Virus record (IMG/VR): IMGVR_UViG_3300030105_001312
Location: 1 to 31,566 of that record
Strand: one strand, 5' to 3'
DNA: 31,566 nt
Source: a virus
The notes under the pieces are model-generated. The model was not told where the DNA came from, searched no databases, and saw nothing but the letters and a program-made list of their open reading frames with translations. A program made the position numbers and the translations under genes. Below are positions 1-7,854 of the stretch, piece by piece. How positions within the stretch are numbered: the first letter of the stretch is position 1; every line of letters starts with the position of its first letter.

Positions 1-1289
1 GATAAATTAACTTGTATTTTGTGTGGAACTTGCATCATTTGTGGATCTTTTTCAATGTTAGTTTCATATGTTGTGTCTCCATCCATTAATGTGTAAGATA
101 CACTCTTCAATATAACAGGTTGTTGATTGAATAAGTCGCCTATTGTTATTCTCATCCATGGGGCAACTAAAGCAATATTATCATTGGTATATTCTGGTGC
201 AGTGTATCCTGCAAGTGCATTTAATTTTCGCCATATGGGTTTAACTTCATCTCTGTCAGTTGCATACACAATAAAATCTACATTTAAATCTCTGTTATAT
301 CCACCATATTGGTAATTATCATCGCCACGACCAATTAATTTAAATGAACTCCAATTGGCACTAAAACTATCTCCTAGTGAAGTTATAATAGCTCTAAACA
401 CAATAATATCATCTTTAACGCTGTCGTCTTCTTGAGTTCCTGCATGAAGCTTAGGACCAGTAAAGAAAAACTTTATAAAATCTGCAGTCTTACCAACTGC
501 ATCACCAAATGGAACATCTAATCCAAATATTTTAGGTTTAGGCAACCAACGATATGCATCTTTTAAAGATCTTTGGCTGAAATCTATAACACTGACTTTA
601 TCACCACGAAATGGTGTTGCTTTAGATACTAAATTTCTAGTTGGTGCCCATGAGCCTGGATTCTGATTAAATATTGCAAATCCCGGTGTTCCTAATGGCG
701 TTGATGGAATTATCGCTTTTATATCAACAGCACCACCTCTCCATTGTGTAGCTACATGACTTTGTGCTGTAAAATCACTTCTTAAAGCATATGGATTATC
801 ATGATCACCCATACCATATGTTGTTCCTACATTAAATAATGCATATGGGCCGAATGGTGTAATTGAAGCTGCACTATATGCTGCAGATCGAATTGAATTT
901 TGAAATCCACCACCATTTGTTTTTTTAGTAAACACGGTTCTTGCGGCAGCTGCAGCACCATCTAAACGTTTAGTGAACAATGCTGCAGGATTGTCACCAA
1001 ATTTTCTAGCTCTAAAATCCGGAAACTTTATTGCAGTTCCTATATTATTAGTAGCTTTTGTTGCACTTAATGACGCAACTGCATATGCTGATTTAACAGA
1101 ATAAGTTCCATTTGCATCAATTAAACTTTGTCCTATTTGTCCTACTAGAGGTATGCCAGATAAACTACCAATTGCACCTACACCAAATCCGGTAAGTTTT
1201 TGTTTAATACCACCTGCAGTAATATTTGTTGTTTTAGCTTGAAGCGGCGACCAATTGGAAGCATTTGGATATGTAGTGTTAATTGGCAT
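1..1289 (-). CDS. Baseplate / tail-tube-cap protein, 3' part cut by window
   Basis: About 429 residues are visible and the C-terminus lies beyond base 1. I translated this frame by hand: it opens with MPINTTYPNASNWSPLQ and stays open to the edge. The last 140 or so residues hold a recognisable tail domain, with FRAIITSLGDSFSANW, then GRGDDNYQYGGYNRDL, then PIWRKLNALAGYTAPEY, then ALVAPWMRITIGDLF and VILKSVSYTL. Domains of this shape occur in baseplate and tail-tube-initiator proteins of T4-like phages (gp48/gp54 or hub type); which one is not settled here. The ATG shares one base with the tape-measure stop (TAATG) and has GGAAGG upstream, so it is probably translated by coupling. Position after the tape measure fits a hub or tube-cap role. 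The structural call is fairly sure, the exact homologue is not. Confidence 0.6.
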   Translation of the reverse strand, partial: MPINTTYPNASNWSPLQAKTTNITAGGIKQKLTGFGVGAIGSLSGIPLVGQIGQSLIDANGTYSVKSAYAVASLSATKATNNIGTAIKFPDFRARKFGDNPAALFTKRLDGAAAAARTVFTKKTNGGGFQNSIRSAAYSAASITPFGPYALFNVGTTYGMGDHDNPYALRSDFTAQSHVATQWRGGAVDIKAIIPSTPLGTPGFAIFNQNPGSWAPTRNLVSKATPFRGDKVSVIDFSQRSLKDAYRWLPKPKIFGLDVPFGDAVGKTADFIKFFFTGPKLHAGTQEDDSVKDDIIVFRAIITSLGDSFSANWSSFKLIGRGDDNYQYGGYNRDLNVDFIVYATDRDEVKPIWRKLNALAGYTAPEYTNDNIALVAPWMRITIGDLFNQQPVILKSVSYTLMDGDTTYETNIEKDPQMMQVPHKIQVNL

Positions 1290-3079
1290 TATATTCTTTT
1301 CCTTCCGTTCATTGCAGTTTCACCCATTACATTACCACCGCCTGCTGTATTGCTAGCTATCATTCTCAATAAACTATTTGTTTCAGCCATTGATGTTACT
1401 GCACCTCCTGCAGCCATTTTTACTGGTGCATTGTTAATTTTATCTAATAATCCTCTATTTCTGCTTGTTGAAGCTGCATTGATAACATATTCTCCATCTG
1501 ACAGTCGGGCTGGTATACTGTCTGATGTTCCGGTTCCTGGGCCTGATATATATCCTCCTGATGCTAATGCTTCCCCTTCTGTTTTTTTAAATGTTGTTCC
1601 TCTAATCAAGTCCCCACCTCCTGCAGTTACACCTTTTGCCACGCCTAATTGATCTGCAAATAGTTTAATGCTACCCAGAGTTTTTAAAAGTTCTGGAGAT
1701 GACAATGATTTTTGTATATCCACTGCAAAACTCAATGTCCTGTTAATTTCAGCGTTAGCTTCTCTTACTGCTTTCGCTCCTCCACCATCTATTTGTCCAT
1801 CCCCGGTTATTTTTTTATCTAAACTTGTTAATTTATCTGCAGCAATTGCGGCTGGTGTTCTGGTATCAGAAGACTTTATAATTTTTGCAATTTCATCTTT
1901 ACTAACACCTTCTGCTTTTAATTGAGCTTGCAACACATCTAAATCACCTTGTGCATCTTGTACTAATTTTGTAACGCCTAAACGTTTAGTTAATTGCAAT
2001 GTGCCTTTCATTTCCATTAACTTGGCAGCATCAATACCAAATATTTCTGATGCTTTTTTTCTTGCAAGGAAATTGTTATCTAATTCATCACCATGGTCTT
2101 CTAAATATTGTTGCATTAACTCAGCTTGTTTAACACCATTTCCTTGAAGTTGTGCTGTACGAAATGCATTGGTTAAACTTTTACCATCTTGAGTTAACAT
2201 TCGTTTACCTGTTAATAGTTGGTATTCCATTTCTGCACCAACACTAGATTCAATGTTAAGCATTGTTTCACCAGATTTACTAAGATCCTCCATTGTTACA
2301 CCTAATAGTCTAGCTTTCATTGTTGCTTGTTCTAATTGACCAGGTATCCGTCCAAACTGTGCTACAGTGTCTGCACCCATATCTGCAATGTCTTTGCTTA
2401 TTTGTGTTATGACCTGTGTTTGATCCATTCCTAAAGCATCACTAAAAGTTGCTGCAACTTTGCCTATCATTCCTATACTTTCAGCACCAGTTCTTCCTAG
2501 ATTTGCAGCATTTAATTCAAACTTTTGAGCTTGCTCGTCAGATAATTTAAGATTATTTTGCAAGAAAGTTTGAGTTTTTACAAGTTCAATTTTAAAATCT
2601 TTATCGGCTTTTGTAGACGTAATATACCCACCAGTAAGTTTTCCTAGAGATGCTGCATATTTAAGTAATTTTTCATCTCCTATACTTACATCTATGTCTC
2701 TTAATGATTTTGAAAAATTATATGCACCTGCAGAACTCATCCCAAAAGATTCATTTAAATCTTTATTAGCGTCAAATATGGCGCTGATACTATCGGCTGC
2801 TGTTTGTGCTGATTTAGAAAATGTATCAAATCCTTGTCTTGCTTGACCAACACCTGCACTTAATTTAGAAGTTTCATTTGAAGCTGCCGTAAGATTTTTG
2901 GTGTATTTTTCTAATGCCGGGACAAGTTTTGTGTCTAAAGCTTTTGTCGCTTCTTGTTGATCTTTAGCTAATTGTTTTGCTGCTTTATCTTGTCTTTTCT
3001 GTTCTGCGTCTGAAATTCTACCAATTCTCGGTTGCTGTTTTAATTGATGTATTAATATGTTTGATAGAGTTTTCAACAA
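1289..3079 (-). CDS. Tail tape measure protein (gp29-like)
   Basis: 596 residues, close to the roughly 590 of T4 gp29. The N-terminal third is Ala/Lys/Gln-rich and helical. The middle is helical with Gly/Ala-rich stretches (GRTGAESIGMIGKVAATF). The C-terminus carries GGYISGPGTGTSDSIPARL followed by SDGEYVINAAS, a motif common at the end of tape measure proteins. It sets tail length by acting as a ruler inside the tube during tail assembly. The start is TTG (3079-3077) with no clear SD; it follows an ATATTTATA element at 3092-3100, and no ATG is available between element and frame. The gene lies between the gp26-like chaperone/hub genes and the baseplate gene, the usual place for a ruler. Function is secure from the C-terminal motif and context; the exact start is uncertain. 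Confidence 0.8.
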   Translation of the reverse strand: MLKTLSNILIHQLKQQPRIGRISDAEQKRQDKAAKQLAKDQQEATKALDTKLVPALEKYTKNLTAASNETSKLSAGVGQARQGFDTFSKSAQTAADSISAIFDANKDLNESFGMSSAGAYNFSKSLRDIDVSIGDEKLLKYAASLGKLTGGYITSTKADKDFKIELVKTQTFLQNNLKLSDEQAQKFELNAANLGRTGAESIGMIGKVAATFSDALGMDQTQVITQISKDIADMGADTVAQFGRIPGQLEQATMKARLLGVTMEDLSKSGETMLNIESSVGAEMEYQLLTGKRMLTQDGKSLTNAFRTAQLQGNGVKQAELMQQYLEDHGDELDNNFLARKKASEIFGIDAAKLMEMKGTLQLTKRLGVTKLVQDAQGDLDVLQAQLKAEGVSKDEIAKIIKSSDTRTPAAIAADKLTSLDKKITGDGQIDGGGAKAVREANAEINRTLSFAVDIQKSLSSPELLKTLGSIKLFADQLGVAKGVTAGGGDLIRGTTFKKTEGEALASGGYISGPGTGTSDSIPARLSDGEYVINAASTSRNRGLLDKINNAPVKMAAGGAVTSMAETNSLLRMIASNTAGGGNVMGETAMNGRKRI

Positions 3080-3091
3080 TCGTTTCTTTAT

Positions 3092-3100
3092 TATAAATAT
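3092..3100 (-). promoter_or_regulatory. ATATTTATA element before the tape measure gene
   Basis: The sense strand reads ATATTTATAATAAAG, 12 bases before the TTG start at 3079. It is one of 11 exact copies in the window and is probably a phage late promoter core. Confidence 0.5.
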
Positions 3101-3107
3101 TTATCAA

Positions 3108-3365
3108 CTACATTTTGATTCCAGGTGAGTGTATTTTATTTTTAGACCGTTGTATTTGTTCTTTATGTTCATCTGCTTCGTCTTTTCTGATTTTGTTAAT
3201 TCGACTTATCCACAGTTTTCTAATTCGAAGCGGCATAGTGTAAATATCTTCAAAACACCACCGACCTTCGCCAGCCCATAATAGATCAAACAATTGATTG
3301 TGAAAATGTATTTGATGTTCTGGTTTAAAACCAAAAAAGGTCTGCGTTAAATTGAAAGGTGGCAT
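3108..3365 (-). CDS. Small tail-assembly protein in a frame overlapping the gp26-like gene
   Basis: 85 residues from ATG 3365, or 92 from a GTG at 3386. The ATG is preferred because GGAG lies 8-9 bases upstream. It overlaps the end of the gp26-like gene by about 41 bases in another frame. The reading frame also joins the gp26-like frame at a run of six U (3333-3338), so it may instead be made as a fusion by +1 or -2 slippage. The protein has an aromatic-rich first half (HFHNQLFDLLWAGEGRWCF) and a basic helix (PLRIRKLWISRINKIRKDEA). Location just before the tape measure and the overlapping-frame layout match tail assembly chaperone pairs of many tailed phages. I do not recognise the sequence itself; it could also be a separate hub-assembly factor. 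Confidence 0.6.
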   Translation of the reverse strand: MPPFNLTQTFFGFKPEHQIHFHNQLFDLLWAGEGRWCFEDIYTMPLRIRKLWISRINKIRKDEADEHKEQIQRSKNKIHSPGIKM

Positions 3366-4107
3366 CGATAGTGTCTCCGTCTGCACCTATCACTTTTATA
3401 TTATAATCAATACTTGGAGCTGTTTCAATAATATGCTTTTTAAATTTTCTACTATCAATAGCTTTAAAATCATATTTTAAATAATCTTCTATTTCTTGTG
3501 GTGCATCATTTCCGTTGACAGATTGTATAGATAATTTTAAAAATGAAGATGTTAATTTCTCTGAGTTTACCTGAAAGCTTTCATATGAACTTAAATATTT
3601 AAATTTAATTACATCATTGGTAATTGGAACTGTGTAATTAAAACAACCGTTTTCATCTGAAATTTCATCAAATACTTTATGTTTTAATTTTGATAAATCC
3701 ATTTTACCAGTAGTTGGTTTATTTGTTTGTGGATTTGTTACTACTACATCATATTCTACACCATATCCTAATATTCTAGCAGATATTATCAACCATTCTT
3801 TATCTCCAGCTGTTAAATCATTGATATTAACGTCGGCAGTAATAATCAATGCTTCAAGAAGTTTATCAAATATAACACCTTCTTTGATATAACTACTATT
3901 AGATAGTATGTCTTCATCATATGCTGTCATATGACGCATTTCAACTTTACCAGATCTTAAAGCAGATGTTTCTGTATATACATTACCATTAGATGGTAAA
4001 GTTATTATATTTGCTGGAAATTTACTTGTTTGTTGTCGATTTTCGTATTGTTGTTTTGCTAATTCAACAATTTGTTTATTGTCTAAACGATCTGTAACTC
4101 TACTCAT
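3325..4107 (-). CDS. gp26-like baseplate hub / tail chaperone protein
   Basis: 260 residues. The N-terminal half has KFPANIITLPSNGNVY and a stretch on VEMRHMTAYDEDIL, a pattern I associate with the T4 gp26 baseplate family (ITLPS..G..Y, then MTA.DED.L). The rest is a mixed alpha/beta domain ending DATFQFNADLFWF. In T4-like phages this protein acts in baseplate hub assembly; by position before the tape measure it may also be the upstream member of a tail chaperone pair. It starts at ATG 4107 with AAGGGA seven bases before, and has an ATATTTATA element at 4133-4141. The last 60 bases overlap a second reading frame (see the neighbouring entry). Family assignment is by eye. Confidence 0.65.
   Translation of the reverse strand: MSRVTDRLDNKQIVELAKQQYENRQQTSKFPANIITLPSNGNVYTETSALRSGKVEMRHMTAYDEDILSNSSYIKEGVIFDKLLEALIITADVNINDLTAGDKEWLIISARILGYGVEYDVVVTNPQTNKPTTGKMDLSKLKHKVFDEISDENGCFNYTVPITNDVIKFKYLSSYESFQVNSEKLTSSFLKLSIQSVNGNDAPQEIEDYLKYDFKAIDSRKFKKHIIETAPSIDYNIKVIGADGDTIDATFQFNADLFWF
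3333..3338 (-). other. U6 slip site, possible programmed frameshift
   Basis: On the sense strand the 0 frame reads CTT TTT TGG TTT TAA, so the gp26-like protein stops four codons after entering the run. Slippage of +1 or -2 on UUU places the ribosome in the downstream frame (GGT TTT AAA). The fused product would be about 330 residues. The alternative is independent initiation at ATG 3365. Confidence 0.4.
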
Positions 4108-4132
4108 ATGTTGTCCCTTCTTATAACTTTAT

Positions 4133-4141
4133 TATAAATAT
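4133..4141 (-). promoter_or_regulatory. ATATTTATA element before the gp26-like gene
   Basis: The sense strand reads ATATTTATAATAAAG, 25 bases before ATG 4107. It lies just past the tail-tube terminator's neighbourhood and opens a new unit. Confidence 0.5.
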
Positions 4142-4149
4142 GTATAAAC

Positions 4150-4179
4150 ATAAAAAATGGGTAGAAATTAATCTACCCA
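4150..4179 (-). terminator. Rho-independent terminator near the tail tube gene
   Basis: Inverted repeat tgggtaga (4158-4165) and tctaccca (4172-4179) with a six-base loop, followed on the sense strand by TTTTTT (4157-4152). It lies 24 bases past the tail-tube stop codon and ends that transcript. Confidence 0.8.
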
Positions 4180-4203
4180 CTTAAATAATTATAATTGTTA
4201 TTT

Positions 4204-4743
4204 TTAGAAATTTAAGAATGCCCAATCGTAACGAAGACTTAAAGAAATTTCAACAACAGATTCTGCGGTCCAATCTAAACTACCAAAATTAGTACTAGTA
4301 ATAAATGCACCTTTTAAAATCCATTCCTCAACCTTTTCTCCAAGTGGTGAAAGTGATGTCAATGTTATTTCTTTTTTATACATTGAAGAATATCCATCTC
4401 TACCAGTAGCAGATTCATGATGTAAACGTACCCAATCCATAACAGCTTGACCTGCACTAGGAACAATTGGATCATATAAAGTTATTTCTAAAGAATTCCA
4501 TTTTGATTTACCTTTAACATATCTTTGCACATTAATGTGATCTAAAGTTATTTCACCATTTTCTAAACTAGGTTTATTAGACGATTTAATTAGATATGCA
4601 GGAATACCTTCAATTTCCATGATAAATTGATGTTGTTTTTTTGGTTCCCACGAATAAGCGTTTTGCCAAAAATTATTATCAATACCATAATCAGCAAAAT
4701 CGGTTCCAGGATTTGCGGTGTTTAATCTGTCTTCTAATGCCAT
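4204..4743 (-). CDS. Tail tube protein (gp19-like)
   Basis: 179 residues. It polymerises into the inner tube through which DNA passes. Supporting motifs are WEPKKQHQFIMEIEGIPAYL near residue 35, KPSLENGEITLDHINVQRYV (about 57-76), WNSLEITLYDP (about 82-92) and SLDWTAESVVEISLSLRYDW near the end. These match the T4 gp19 family order (hydrophobic strand, P-x-x-ENGEI-x-LDHIN, W-x-x-I-x-L-x-D, C-terminal strand with L-x-Y/D). The length is near T4 gp19 (163). The start has GAGG nine bases before ATG and an ATATTTATA element at 4766-4774. Terminators on both sides make it a single-gene unit, as expected for a very abundant protein. Very likely correct. Confidence 0.92.
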   Translation of the reverse strand: MALEDRLNTANPGTDFADYGIDNNFWQNAYSWEPKKQHQFIMEIEGIPAYLIKSSNKPSLENGEITLDHINVQRYVKGKSKWNSLEITLYDPIVPSAGQAVMDWVRLHHESATGRDGYSSMYKKEITLTSLSPLGEKVEEWILKGAFITSTNFGSLDWTAESVVEISLSLRYDWAFLNF

Positions 4744-4765
4744 ATTTTTATTCCTCGTATTTTAA

Positions 4766-4774
4766 TATAAATAT
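4766..4774 (-). promoter_or_regulatory. ATATTTATA element before the tail tube gene
   Basis: The sense strand reads ATATTTATATTAAAA, 22 bases before ATG 4743. It comes directly after the sheath terminator and an ACTGTT spacer. Confidence 0.5.
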
Positions 4775-4780
4775 ATCGAA

Positions 4781-4813
4781 CAGTAAAAAAGGCAGAACCG
4801 AAATCCTGCCTTT
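4781..4813 (-). terminator. Rho-independent terminator after the tail sheath gene
   Basis: On the sense strand the stem AAAGGCAG pairs with CTGCCTTT. The inner bases also pair (GAT with GTT, with wobbles) around a UUCG-type loop, and TTTTTTACTG follows. It sits 18 bases past the sheath stop. Confidence 0.85.
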
Positions 4814-4830
4814 TCTATATTTTTTTAATC

Positions 4831-7293
4831 CTATTCAGGAAATGCTGCACCCGTAGGTTGAATATTAAAGTCTAAGACAATAAACTCAGCCGTTCTAGTT
4901 GGTTGCAAAAATATCTGTCCGTACATGATATTTCTATCAATTACATCTGGAGTATTATTTGATTCATCCATTACTACACGGAATGCTGATAATCCTTGTT
5001 GTGCTCTTACTTGTTCTAAATAAGGATTTGCAATGCTTAAGAATCTTGTTCTTGTAGCCGATGTGTTTTGTTCGAATACTAAAAATTTTGTAGATGAAGC
5101 AATAAACTTCTTCACTGCAATAAGTAAACGACGAACATTAACACGATCTAATGCACTTGGGCGAGCTTGTAGTGTCTTTTGACCCCAAACACAAATTCCT
5201 TCATTAGGGAAGTTTGCTATAGGGTTAACACGGTTTTCATACAACTCATCTCTGTTTGCTTGAGTTAAGTTTTGATATGTTCCAATTGCAGTTGTTAATC
5301 CACCTCTAGTTAATCCTGCTGGGGCATACCATGGAGCAGTAACTGCATCATTAAATGCTAATACTCCTGGTAACACTACTGATGGTGGCACAAATATTGG
5401 TTTATTTTTTGAAACATCAATTATTCTTACCCATGGGTAATATGTTGCTGCATAATTGCTATCAATACTTGTTACTTGTTGAACCACGGTAGCAATATTA
5501 TCTGTCAATGCATTGCTGTCCATAATATAAAATGCATCTTGTCGCTCTTCTACTAAGTTACGAGCTGCACTAGTTACTAATGGATGTATGCTATCAATAA
5601 CACCTGGTGTAATCAACATGTTCATATCATAATAATCAGTGTTACCTAACAATTTAAATGCTTTATTATAAGACTTAGTTCCACCTGTACTTGTTGTGCT
5701 ACAATCAAATCCAAATGTATTAGTAGATTTTATATTTGTTCCTGACAGTTTAGGTAAATTAGGACGAGCTCCATCAAATCCACCTTGCAATGGTACTATA
5801 AATCTTCTAGTAGTAAGAGCAATGTTAGCTGTAAATGTGTTAGCATTTAACACCGTAGTCAATGATCCACTATATGCAGTTGTGGCAGTTGGAAAATCAG
5901 CTTCAGCGTCTTGAAGTATATCTCCTAGATAAAAGTCTGCATTGCTACCAGTAGTACTTCCAGCTGTTGGGGTTGGTGATAAATAATTCAAGTTATTTAA
6001 ATTATCAAAATTAAATCCAAAATAATTTTTACTGTTAAATGTAGTTTGAACTTGTGACGTTCTATTAGACGTAGCTGTAAGATTCAATGAACTACTATAC
6101 ATTGGTATTGGTGATGTCAATGCTTTGTAACCAAATGGTATTAATACTTCACTGTTTGTTTTTCCTGATACACCTGGATCTACTTCTACTCTAATAAATT
6201 TAGATAAATTTGGATAATCTCCATTTACAACTAATTCTCCGTCTGAACTTACTGTTTGGAATCTATCACCAATCACACGGGAAATATATCTAGGTGAATC
6301 TGGATCTAAATTTAAGTTAACAAATGCCTCTACTACATCAGGTGATGCATCTGTATCTTCTGAATCATATGGTGTATTAAAAAGATTATTTGTGTTTACT
6401 CGTCTTATTTCTATAGTAAATGTTCCATATCCATTTGGATCAGAAACTTCGCTAGCTAAACGCACATCTCTAATACCAATTTTAACTTCAGAACTAACCG
6501 ATGTACCATGCGATAACGTGTGAATTTTAAAAAGATTTTTTGCAGTGCTACCAATTTTTTGTGAAGTGATAAATGGTGTATTTGCAGTTTTAAAATCTTG
6601 CACGAATGAATATGCTGCTGATTGTTCCAATGATATAGTTACATCACCTAAATTGTTAAATAATGTAGATGCATTTTTATCTTCATACTGAACATATACT
6701 GGATAATCCAATGATTTTGGAGATCTACCATATGTTTTAGTTATATAGGTATTATCCGTAGATACAATTGACGCAGATACAGAAGCACCATTTCCTGCTA
6801 TGAATGCACTAAATCCTGGTACGGTAGAATCTGTAGCAAAAGTTCCTGAAACTTTAAGTTCGAATGATCCTGACGAATTGTTATTAATTAACGAATCTTC
6901 AAAATAATTTGCATTAACTACACTTCCTACACCTAATACTGCATCAGTTGGATGAAGAAGATGAGTTACTCTTTCTACAGAACCAGATTTTGCAACAACT
7001 GCTAGAGCTCCATTTGGAATAGAATAACCATCTTCATATAAAAGTCTAGTTACTGTTATTACATTTCCATTTCTTAAATAGTCATTGACTACAAATGGAA
7101 CATATGACTCATCTGTATACGATCCGAATATAGATTCAAAATCTCCAAAAGATGTAATTTGGGTTGGTATTAATGCAGGACCTTTTACTGTTGATCCTAC
7201 AATTGCAGCACCAATTTGTGCTACTCCGCCGGCTAAAAACGATTGATCTACCTCATTCGTAAATACACCTGGCGAAACTATTCTTTCTGCCAT
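4831..7293 (-). CDS. Tail sheath protein (gp18-like)
   Basis: 820 residues against 659 in T4; the extra length is in the middle. It forms the contractile sheath. The N-terminus SPGVFTNEVDQSF, then AAIVGSTVKGPALIPTQI and SFGDFESIFGS, is the standard start of phage sheath proteins. The C-terminal part has GICVWGQKTLQARPSALDRV, NVRRLLIAVKKFI and IFLQPTRTAEFIVLDF, the conserved polymerisation domain. The region of about residues 140-480 is a Ser/Thr/Asn-rich insertion with many beta strands, probably the surface-exposed domains. AGGAG seven bases before ATG gives it one of the best SD sites in the window. A single-gene unit with its own element (7319-7327) and terminator. Confidence 0.95.
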   Translation of the reverse strand: MAERIVSPGVFTNEVDQSFLAGGVAQIGAAIVGSTVKGPALIPTQITSFGDFESIFGSYTDESYVPFVVNDYLRNGNVITVTRLLYEDGYSIPNGALAVVAKSGSVERVTHLLHPTDAVLGVGSVVNANYFEDSLINNNSSGSFELKVSGTFATDSTVPGFSAFIAGNGASVSASIVSTDNTYITKTYGRSPKSLDYPVYVQYEDKNASTLFNNLGDVTISLEQSAAYSFVQDFKTANTPFITSQKIGSTAKNLFKIHTLSHGTSVSSEVKIGIRDVRLASEVSDPNGYGTFTIEIRRVNTNNLFNTPYDSEDTDASPDVVEAFVNLNLDPDSPRYISRVIGDRFQTVSSDGELVVNGDYPNLSKFIRVEVDPGVSGKTNSEVLIPFGYKALTSPIPMYSSSLNLTATSNRTSQVQTTFNSKNYFGFNFDNLNNLNYLSPTPTAGSTTGSNADFYLGDILQDAEADFPTATTAYSGSLTTVLNANTFTANIALTTRRFIVPLQGGFDGARPNLPKLSGTNIKSTNTFGFDCSTTSTGGTKSYNKAFKLLGNTDYYDMNMLITPGVIDSIHPLVTSAARNLVEERQDAFYIMDSNALTDNIATVVQQVTSIDSNYAATYYPWVRIIDVSKNKPIFVPPSVVLPGVLAFNDAVTAPWYAPAGLTRGGLTTAIGTYQNLTQANRDELYENRVNPIANFPNEGICVWGQKTLQARPSALDRVNVRRLLIAVKKFIASSTKFLVFEQNTSATRTRFLSIANPYLEQVRAQQGLSAFRVVMDESNNTPDVIDRNIMYGQIFLQPTRTAEFIVLDFNIQPTGAAFPE

Positions 7294-7318
7294 TGTGATT
7301 CTCCTATAATTATTTTCT

Positions 7319-7327
7319 TATAAATAT
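7319..7327 (-). promoter_or_regulatory. ATATTTATA element before the tail sheath gene
   Basis: The sense strand reads ATATTTATAAGAAAA, 25 bases before ATG 7293. Exact core copy. Confidence 0.5.
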
Positions 7328-7345
7328 GTATATGTATTGCCAAAC

Positions 7346-7615
7346 CTATGACTCTGTAAACGTGCCTGCTTCAATATCTATTGATCCATCACCATAACGT
7401 TCTTTTAATTTTGTCATTAGATCTGTTTCACGCATACGAATAGTTTCAAATTTAGCTAATTCTTCATCATGTAATCTTGCAATTTCGTCTAACCTTGTTC
7501 CCAATGTAAATTGTTCAATTGAAAGATTTCCTATAAAATTTGCATTGTCTGCATATTGTTGACGCAATGATTGTATTTGTTCTAAATGCTCTTTGTCCAG
7601 TTTTCTTGTTGCCAT
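7346..7615 (-). CDS. Small coiled-coil protein, unknown function
   Basis: 89 residues, almost wholly helical with heptad-like spacing: LDKEHLEQIQSLRQQYADNA, then LGTRLDEIARLHDEELAKFE and MRETDLMTKLKERYG. Charged, with no Cys and no membrane segment. Small helical proteins of this kind sit next to tail genes in many marine T4-like phages; I know of no assigned role. AAAGG lies nine bases before ATG 7615. The upstream gap holds TTTATTATAATATAAG, a weak relative of the ATATTTATA element. It could be a tail assembly factor, but this is position only. Confidence 0.75.
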   Translation of the reverse strand: MATRKLDKEHLEQIQSLRQQYADNANFIGNLSIEQFTLGTRLDEIARLHDEELAKFETIRMRETDLMTKLKERYGDGSIDIEAGTFTES

Positions 7616-7668
7616 ATTTATAACCTTTCTTATATTATAATAAATTAGTTATTATTATCCAAATTATT

Positions 7669-7842
7669 TTAAGAATTTTTTAGTATATTTACTTCGGCAA
7701 TTAATTCGTCTATCTTCGTTTGTAAAAAGACAACTGTTTCTTGTAATGGGTAGTTTAGTTCTTCCGCAGTTAGTATTTGTTCCGGATTCTTTAAAGATCC
7801 AGATGTTGCAAATTCTTGTGATGTTGTTCTTATGTCAGCCAT
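7669..7842 (-). CDS. Short helical protein, unknown function
   Basis: 57 residues, translated by hand: MADIRTTSQEFATSGSLKNP opens it and a helical tail (LQETVVFLQTKIDELIAEVN) closes it. It begins 12 bases past the fibre stop and has no SD (AAATAAATAACC before ATG), so it is probably reached by ribosomes that finish the fibre gene. Its pattern of short disordered N-terminus plus one coiled-coil helix suggests a small oligomeric structural or chaperone protein. The frame is clean and fills an otherwise empty gap between two genes, which is the main support. Confidence 0.6.
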   Translation of the reverse strand: MADIRTTSQEFATSGSLKNPEQILTAEELNYPLQETVVFLQTKIDELIAEVNILKNS

Positions 7843-7854
7843 GGTTATTTATTT

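Noticed and set aside
1200-1652. Plus-strand frame of 150 codons over the tape measure
   Set aside because: Complete overlap with a well-supported gene on the other strand and no own signals.
3092-3100. TATAAATA on the plus strand as a T4-type late promoter firing rightward
   Set aside because: It would drive antisense transcripts with no plus-strand genes to serve. The sense-strand reading TATTTATA fits the gene layout better, although antisense activity cannot be excluded.
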